Part shown: positions 59,795 through 64,000 of the stretch, piece after piece
Numbering within the stretch: the stretch's first letter is position 1
Layout of the letters: the number at the start of each line of letters is the position of its first letter
Assembly (NCBI GenBank): GCA_900318825.1
Contig: ONMB01000005.1
Span: 33,049 to 97,048, forward strand
Direction of reading: 5' to 3'
DNA from: an uncultured Ruminococcus sp.
Lineage (GTDB): Bacteria; Bacillota; Clostridia; Oscillospirales; Ruminococcaceae
DNA: 64,000 nt
The notes under the pieces: generated by a model
Database searches by the model: none
Told to the model about the DNA's origin: nothing
What the model saw: the letters and a program-made list of their open reading frames with translations, nothing else
Made by a program: the position numbers and the translations under genes

Positions 59795-60757
59795 TCAGTG
59801 CTTAACAGCAGTAATTATGTACCTGTCCGAATTATTTCCGGAAATTGTATAATCACCGGAAACCGGTACTCTCACCGGCGTAGAATCGCCCTGCGAAGCT
59901 ACGCTGTAAATCTCATAATTAACCCCGTTTAAGTTGTAGGTAAAGGCATTGTCAAATGAATAACTCTTCAAAAAGTCAAGGTATTCCTCCAGACAGAGCC
60001 CTTTTTCTGCCATTACAGCAGCGTGGACATTGCCGACATAGCGCAGATGCCACGGGCAGTATTCATGGGAGGTCTTTGCCTCTTTACCCTGAGGATATCT
60101 GACTATAAATCCGTATTTTGCACAATTCTGCAATACCCATCCTTCTGTGTCCGCTCCGTCATAGCTTATTACTGAACCATAACCGTTGAGCGCAACATCT
60201 ACGCAGTTTCCCATTGCAGACTCAGGGAAAGCCTGCGGACATAAGGAACCGTCTCCTGTATATGTATTATTTGTTCCGTAAACGATGAAATCAGTAAGGT
60301 CAGTTGCCTTTGTATAGTCCTCCATGAGCTTGTTCCAGGCTTCTGCAGCGTCCTGATCAAGCATTATCTCAGTGGACATCAGAGTATAATTCTCATTCTT
60401 TACGTCATTAAGGCTGACCATACCTGACATACTTACCTCACCGGCAGGGTGATGCTCGTCTACTATTGTGAGCGCACCTGCTGAAAGGCGTGATGACGGA
60501 ATACTCAGTTCTGAGTATCCAAGATTCTGCACTCCTGTGAAAGCAGTTGCAGTCTGGAGCTCATTTCCGAGTTCCTGGCGGCTCTCCGTAGGTCCTTCGA
60601 CATACTGAGCCGAGCCGGATTTAAAATTACCGCTTACGACCAGTTTGGAATTCGGCTTGAACAGGTCACGTCTGGCACTGTCAAGAACAAAGCCCATTCC
60701 GACTATCATACCCATAGCGAGTACGACTCTTCCCGGTCTGAGGCGTTTCTTAGCCAT
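59795..60757 (-). CDS. VanY-like (peptidase M15B) protein lacking zinc and catalytic residues
   Basis: 320 aa. N-terminal membrane segment (VVLAMGMIVGMGFVL, about 11-26), a linker of unknown fold, then an M15B domain (about 110-265). The match is strong at the end: AKYGFIVRYPQGKE, PWHLRYVGNVHAA, EYLDFLKSYSF. In SxHxxGxAxD the His aligns with Ser180 (ESAMGNCVD; Asp187 kept), the EPWH glutamate is Cys234 (CPWH; His237 kept), and the SGYRS arginine loop reads YGTNN. Two of three key zinc/catalytic sites are gone, so D,D-carboxypeptidase activity is unlikely. GGAGG precedes the ATG. Confidence 0.78.
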   Translation of the reverse strand: MAKKRLRPGRVVLAMGMIVGMGFVLDSARRDLFKPNSKLVVSGNFKSGSAQYVEGPTESRQELGNELQTATAFTGVQNLGYSELSIPSSRLSAGALTIVDEHHPAGEVSMSGMVSLNDVKNENYTLMSTEIMLDQDAAEAWNKLMEDYTKATDLTDFIVYGTNNTYTGDGSLCPQAFPESAMGNCVDVALNGYGSVISYDGADTEGWVLQNCAKYGFIVRYPQGKEAKTSHEYCPWHLRYVGNVHAAVMAEKGLCLEEYLDFLKSYSFDNAFTYNLNGVNYEIYSVASQGDSTPVRVPVSGDYTISGNNSDRYIITAVKH

Positions 60758-60858
60758 TATTTATATCCTCCGATTTTTTGTTTACACATTTACGGGCTGA
60801 ACCCGTTTTTATATCTTTTTATTGTTAAACAGGCATAGTATGCCCCTTATACGCATAG

Positions 60859-61932
60859 TCAAGGCTGCGGCGGCTCATATTTAGAACCTCCCGCGCAATA
60901 AATGCTGTATGCACTTAATGTATCGTATATGTTGTTCCAATTTGTTTTTCCCCCGCATAGTACGAGGATATATGTCTTTTTGTTGATCTCCGCATAGGTC
61001 TCTATGCAATTGCCTGCCTCATCTGTATAGCCAGTCTTGCCGCCGCGTATCTTTACGCCTGGCATTTCATCACCGAACATCCTGCTGAAGAGGGTACTGG
61101 TAAACACAAGCCCTTCCGGGTGCGTCTCTGTCGGGTGTGCAGTATACTCAACTTTCTCAAGAAACTGCCTGCACCTTTTGTCCTGAACGGCATATTCAAG
61201 GATCAGTGCCATTTCTTCGGCAGTTGAGTAGTTCTCCTTGTGATGGAGTCCGACTACATTAGTAAAGTGAGTATCTTTCAGTCCGAGCTCGGAGACTTTC
61301 CGATTCATAAGCTCAACGAAGGCTTCTTCAGATCCTGCTATATGCTTAGCTGCTGCCAACGCAGCGTCAGCACCGGAATTCAGGATCATACCGTAGAGCA
61401 CATCCTCCAGCGCGAACGTATCTCCGGGCTGAAATCCTGCCATTGAAGCATCAAGCTCTAACATCGGGTCTACCATATCTTCCGTGATAGTAACGGTTTC
61501 TGAAAGGTCGCTGCAATTTTCCACTGCAACGATCAGCGTCATGACTTTTGTGAGTGACGCAGGGTACATTCTTTCTTTTTCTTTTCTGCCTGCTATGACC
61601 TTGTGATCGTCACAGCATATCAGAATAGCGTTTTGTGCGTCAAATTCATCACTGAACTTGACAGTTTCTTTTGTTCTTTCTGGATAAACGACAAAAGACG
61701 CCGCCGATCCTCTTTTGGTCTCAGATGCGTTTGTGGTATCAGTCTGTGCTTCCGCTGATGTCTGTGCAAGAGTGATTGCCTCAGACGGTGCGGCAGATTC
61801 ATCGTTCTCTTTATTCTTACACGATGAAAATGCAAGCAAAATACCAAAAACTATAAGAACTAAAAGGAGTACAGCTGCGCCGAACATAAAACAGCGTGTT
61901 GTAACTGCTTGTTTCCTTCCTTTTTTGTTCAT
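60859..61932 (-). CDS. D-alanyl-D-alanine carboxypeptidase (PBP5/DacF-like), intact motifs
   Basis: 357 aa from the ATG at 61932 (MNKKGRKQ). An N-terminal hydrophobic segment (about 16-36) ends at SSC, so it is membrane- or lipid-anchored. An acidic, Thr/Ala-rich linker follows, then the S11 domain. Motifs: Ser126-L-T-Lys129 (YPASLTKVMT), Ser186-G-Ala188 (SGADAA, a common variant of SGN) and Lys299-T-Gly301 (RGGKTGYTDEAGNC). It trims the terminal D-Ala of stem peptides. The C-terminal PBP5 domain is absent, as in short paralogues. First of three D,D-carboxypeptidase-fold genes in a row. Confidence 0.9.
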   Translation of the reverse strand: MNKKGRKQAVTTRCFMFGAAVLLLVLIVFGILLAFSSCKNKENDESAAPSEAITLAQTSAEAQTDTTNASETKRGSAASFVVYPERTKETVKFSDEFDAQNAILICCDDHKVIAGRKEKERMYPASLTKVMTLIVAVENCSDLSETVTITEDMVDPMLELDASMAGFQPGDTFALEDVLYGMILNSGADAALAAAKHIAGSEEAFVELMNRKVSELGLKDTHFTNVVGLHHKENYSTAEEMALILEYAVQDKRCRQFLEKVEYTAHPTETHPEGLVFTSTLFSRMFGDEMPGVKIRGGKTGYTDEAGNCIETYAEINKKTYILVLCGGKTNWNNIYDTLSAYSIYCAGGSKYEPPQP

Positions 61933-61962
61933 TCTACACCTCAATTTATATCTCTATTTAAC

Positions 61963-61991
61963 ATTATAATACAAACATCTATCAAAGTCAA
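61963..61991 (-). promoter_or_regulatory. Promoter of the DacF-like gene
   Basis: On the minus strand, TTGACT (61991-61986), a 17-nt spacer and TATAAT (61968-61963). Confidence 0.8.
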
Positions 61992-62060
61992 CATAAAATT
62001 CAAATTCTGCGAATTGCACAAACGGGTTCATAATATTTAGCTATTTCATACAATTAACAG

Positions 62061-62096
62061 AAAAACCGACTGCTTTCTGATAAAGCCGCCGGTTTT
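62061..62096 (-). terminator. Terminator of the structured RNA
   Basis: On the minus strand, AAAACCG-GCTTT pairs with AAAGC-CGGTTTT with a small internal loop, ending in TTTTT. Confidence 0.75.
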
Positions 62097-62358
62097 AACT
62101 GTTATAGTCTGCCATTCGACAGAACAGAGAGTTATAATGTTTGTCCTGTATGTCATAGTGACATAGACGGAACTTTTCTTTACCGCGCCTCGCGGCATTT
62201 GTCCGAATCGGTCATCCACACCGTTCCGACTTGCTGCTTGAATACCTGTCCGCAAGCGCACGATACAGCCGCCCAAAAGCTGCATCATTGCAGACAATGT
62301 ATTTATGATCTTTCCACTTTCCATACACCGGGGCCTATTCCGGTCGAACCCTTGGTTC
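62061..62358 (-). ncRNA. Probable structured non-coding RNA of unknown class
   Basis: About 298 nt on the minus strand, from a consensus promoter to an intrinsic terminator, without a credible ORF. Hairpins in transcript order: ACCGG/CCGGT near the 5' end, CATTG TCTG CAATG, CTTGC...GCAAG, a long GTC-GAACGGT/ACCG-TTC-GAC stem, a perfect CCGCG AGG CGCGG, a perfect TATGTCA CTA TGACATA, and CTGTT...AACAG with an inner CTGTC/GGCAG. The last stem (AAAACCG..GCTTT / AAAGC..CGGTTTT, 62061-62096) precedes the T run. No 6S, tmRNA or SRP hallmark was found. Confidence 0.6.
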
Positions 62359-62364
62359 TATTAA

Positions 62365-62393
62365 ATTATACATTATTAAAGTAGTCTTTACAA
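62365..62393 (-). promoter_or_regulatory. Promoter of the structured RNA
   Basis: On the minus strand, TTGTAA (62393-62388), a 17-nt spacer and TATAAT (62370-62365). Transcription should start near 62358. Confidence 0.75.
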
Positions 62394-62528
62394 TCAATAA
62401 TAATGTCTATTTTTGAAGTATTAATGAACAGCTTATGCCTTGTATATTCAAAATAGTGTACACCTATTCCCTTTATCGACCACTCTGCTCTTTAGTACAT
62501 ATGCACTATTGTGTTCGATGTATAAAAT

Positions 62529-62557
62529 TATCGCCTGCACTTTCCGTACAGGCGATA
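62529..62557 (-). terminator. Terminator of the decarboxylase operon
   Basis: ATCGCCTG/CAGGCGAT stem around an 11-nt loop. On the minus strand it is followed by AATTTTATA. The 62397-62528 stretch beyond it holds no gene I can support. Confidence 0.7.
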
Positions 62558-62565
62558 GTGAGTTA

Positions 62566-63783
62566 TTACTTGAATACTGCAAGCAGGAATCCTGCTGCGA
62601 TAGCTGAGCCGATAACTCCAGCAACATTCGGTCCCATAGCGTGCATGAGAAGGAAGTTCTTAGGATTAGCCTTCTGACCTTCCATCTGTGATACACGGGC
62701 TGCCATAGGTACTGCCGATACGCCGGCTGAACCGATGAGCGGATTTACCTTTCCGCCAGTCAGCTTATACATCAGCTTGCCTACGAGAAGTCCGCCGATA
62801 GTTGAGAAGCAGAAAGCTGCAAGTCCGAGACCTACTATTTTGATAGTCTCAAGTGAAAGGAATCTCGAAGCAGCTGTTGTTGCACCAACTGAAATTCCAA
62901 GGAATACTGTTACGATGTTCATCAGAGCATTCTGTACTGTATCAGAAAGTCTTTCTGTAACGCCGCACTCTCTCCAGAGGTTGCCGAGCATAAGGCAGCC
63001 TACGAGCGGTGCTGTTGAGGGAAGAAGGAGGATTACGAACATTGCAACGATGATCGGGAAGATGATCTTCTCTGTCTTGGAAACTGTTCTTGACTGCTCC
63101 ATCTTTACCTGACGCTCCTTCTCAGTTGTGAGAGCTCTCATGATCGGAGGCTGTATCATAGGGATAAGTGCCATGTATGAGTAAGCTGCGATAGCGATCG
63201 CTCCGAGGAGATGAGGTGCAAGTCTTGTTGTGAGGAAGATAGCGGTAGGACCGTCCGCACCGCCGATAATTCCGATAGAAGCTGCTTCCTGTCCGGTAAA
63301 TCCGAGACAGATAGCTCCGAAGAATGCAAGGAATACGCCCATCTGTGCAGCCGCACCAAGAAGCAGGCTCTTAGGATTGGAGATAAGCGGTCCGAAATCT
63401 GTCATCGCACCTACGCCCATAAAGATGAGTGAAGGATAGATACCAGCCTTTACGCCGATGTAAAGGATATCGAGAAGTCCGCCGTGACGCATTATTGCGC
63501 CGTAGCTGTGATAATCCGCGTGCTCAGGATCGAGGAAGTTGTCCCACAGATCAAGATGATAGAGCGCGTCGCTTGAACCCGCACCAAAATATGAAAGGTT
63601 TACAAGCAGACAGCCGAATGCTATTCCCACAAGGAGAAGCGGTTCAAATTTCTTGACGATTCCGAGATAAAGAAGCAGACATGATACACATATCATTATC
63701 AGATTCTTCCAGCCGCCGTCTACAAAGAAGCTCTGAAATCCCGAATCGTTCCATAAGGTCTTTAAGGTCTCAATAACATCCAT
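62566..63783 (-). CDS. Sodium-ion translocating decarboxylase, beta subunit (OadB/GcdB/MmdB)
   Basis: 405 aa with about nine to eleven transmembrane helices. It couples decarboxylation of a biotin-bound carboxyl group (oxaloacetate, methylmalonyl-CoA or glutaconyl-CoA) to Na+ export. Conserved pieces are SLIFMGVGAMTDFGPLISNPKSLLLGAAAQMGVFLAF, the ion-site block GIIGGADGPTAIFLT, SYMALIPMIQPPIMRALTT, and VNPLIGSAGVSAVPMAARV near the C-terminus. AAGGAGG precedes the ATG. The biotin carrier gene lies 12 nt upstream. Which substrate is used depends on genes outside the window. Confidence 0.95.
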   Translation of the reverse strand: MDVIETLKTLWNDSGFQSFFVDGGWKNLIMICVSCLLLYLGIVKKFEPLLLVGIAFGCLLVNLSYFGAGSSDALYHLDLWDNFLDPEHADYHSYGAIMRHGGLLDILYIGVKAGIYPSLIFMGVGAMTDFGPLISNPKSLLLGAAAQMGVFLAFFGAICLGFTGQEAASIGIIGGADGPTAIFLTTRLAPHLLGAIAIAAYSYMALIPMIQPPIMRALTTEKERQVKMEQSRTVSKTEKIIFPIIVAMFVILLLPSTAPLVGCLMLGNLWRECGVTERLSDTVQNALMNIVTVFLGISVGATTAASRFLSLETIKIVGLGLAAFCFSTIGGLLVGKLMYKLTGGKVNPLIGSAGVSAVPMAARVSQMEGQKANPKNFLLMHAMGPNVAGVIGSAIAAGFLLAVFK

Positions 63784-63795
63784 ACCGCAGCCTCC

Positions 63796-64000
63796 TTATG
63801 CAATAACTACGAGAGGTGCGCCTGTATCTACTACTGAGCCCTTGCTCGTTACGACCTGAGCGACTGTGCCGTCCTTGGGTGCAACGATCTCATTTTCCAT
63901 TTTCATTGCTTCGAGAATTATGAGGATCTGTCCAGCCTTGACTGTGTCTCCCTGCTTTACGTCAACACGGATAATGTTTCCGGGCATAGGAGCTTCAACT
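63796..64000 (-). CDS. Biotin carrier (biotinyl-lipoyl domain) protein, N-terminus outside window
   Basis: The visible C-terminal 67 residues form a complete biotinyl domain: EAPMPGNIIRVDVKQGDTVKAGQ, the biotinylation site EAMKMEN (target Lys), and the symmetrical AQVVTSKGSVVDTGAPLVVI. The frame continues upstream past the window edge (..VEAP before MPGN), so the internal ATG is not the true start. It carries CO2 from the carboxyltransferase to the beta subunit encoded 12 nt downstream. It may be a free gamma-type carrier or the end of an alpha subunit. Confidence 0.92.
   Translation of the reverse strand, partial: VEAPMPGNIIRVDVKQGDTVKAGQILIILEAMKMENEIVAPKDGTVAQVVTSKGSVVDTGAPLVVIA

Noticed and set aside
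62046-62324. 92-codon frame (MESGKI...) across the structured RNA
   Set aside because: It has no ribosome site, its coding sequence runs through perfect hairpins and the terminator, and its composition is not protein-like.
62061-62358. 6S RNA, SRP RNA or tmRNA identity for the structured RNA
   Set aside because: The 5' and 3' halves do not form one long rod (6S). The SRP Alu/S-domain GGAAGCAGC core and the tmRNA tRNA-like 3' end are both absent.

Overview
The window looks like a chromosomal segment from a Ruminococcus-type member of the Oscillospiraceae (anaerobic Gram-positive gut or rumen Clostridia). This is an inference from several observations: a dockerin-like module on a family 2 carbohydrate esterase at the left edge, a type III glutamine synthetase, a Na+-pumping decarboxylase at the right edge, strong AAGGAGG-type ribosome binding sites, many sigma-A promoters with exactly 17-nt spacers, and typical clostridial small families (YdbC/PC4-like, CmpB-type permease, DUF1015, DUF177). 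Most of it is core housekeeping DNA. No phage, insertion sequence or CRISPR array was seen.

Layout. 1-3.8 kb, minus: a partial dockerin/CE2 esterase, then three genes for leaderless peptidoglycan-binding proteins, one with a SpoIID-like domain. 4-18.6 kb: pyridoxal kinase and glnN (+); TfoX-like and HAD phosphatase (-); cobalamin adenosyltransferase (+); a glycolytic cluster pgk / TPR / three small membrane proteins / tpiA / gpmI (-); small membrane proteins, Maf and DUF1015 (+); TcdA and an ECF S component (-). 18.6-19.2 kb: a repeat-rich spacer and tRNA-Gln. 19.2-30 kb: MATE exporter (-), ACT regulator plus homoserine dehydrogenase (+), YdbC, DUF6514-like, small alarmone synthetase, GH2 and TPM lipoprotein (-), OGG glycosylase and AraC regulator (+). 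30-32.3 kb: RNase P RNA and a YdbS/YdbT-like PH-domain pair (-). 32.4-49.7 kb, all plus: AGCS transporter, a degenerate phosphohexomutase, RNase J, GdpP, rplI, dnaB, tilS, ftsH, an FHA-rodA-PBP operon, hpf, LUD protein and CmpB permease. 49.8-64 kb, all minus: radical-SAM DUF512, der, plsY, gpsA and a glutaminase-less AsnB; DUF177 and rpmF; a P-loop protein; pgi; three D,D-carboxypeptidase-fold genes; a probable structured non-coding RNA; and a decarboxylase beta subunit with its biotin carrier.

The most unusual theme is a set of apparent pseudoenzymes. A short phosphohexomutase homologue (33727-34839) has lost the phosphoserine, metal and phosphate-binding motifs. A PBP5-like protein (58541-59683) has lost all three of its catalytic motifs. 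Next to it, a VanY-like protein (59795-60757) has lost a zinc ligand and the catalytic glutamate, and beside both is an intact-looking DacF. An AsnB-like protein lacks the glutaminase Cys. The two dead D,D-peptidase folds beside a live one could form a peptidoglycan stem-peptide sensing or regulatory module. A roughly 300-nt promoter-to-terminator hairpin-rich RNA at 62.06-62.36 kb lies just upstream of that group. Gene starts below were adjusted from ribosome binding sites and promoters where these decide between candidates.
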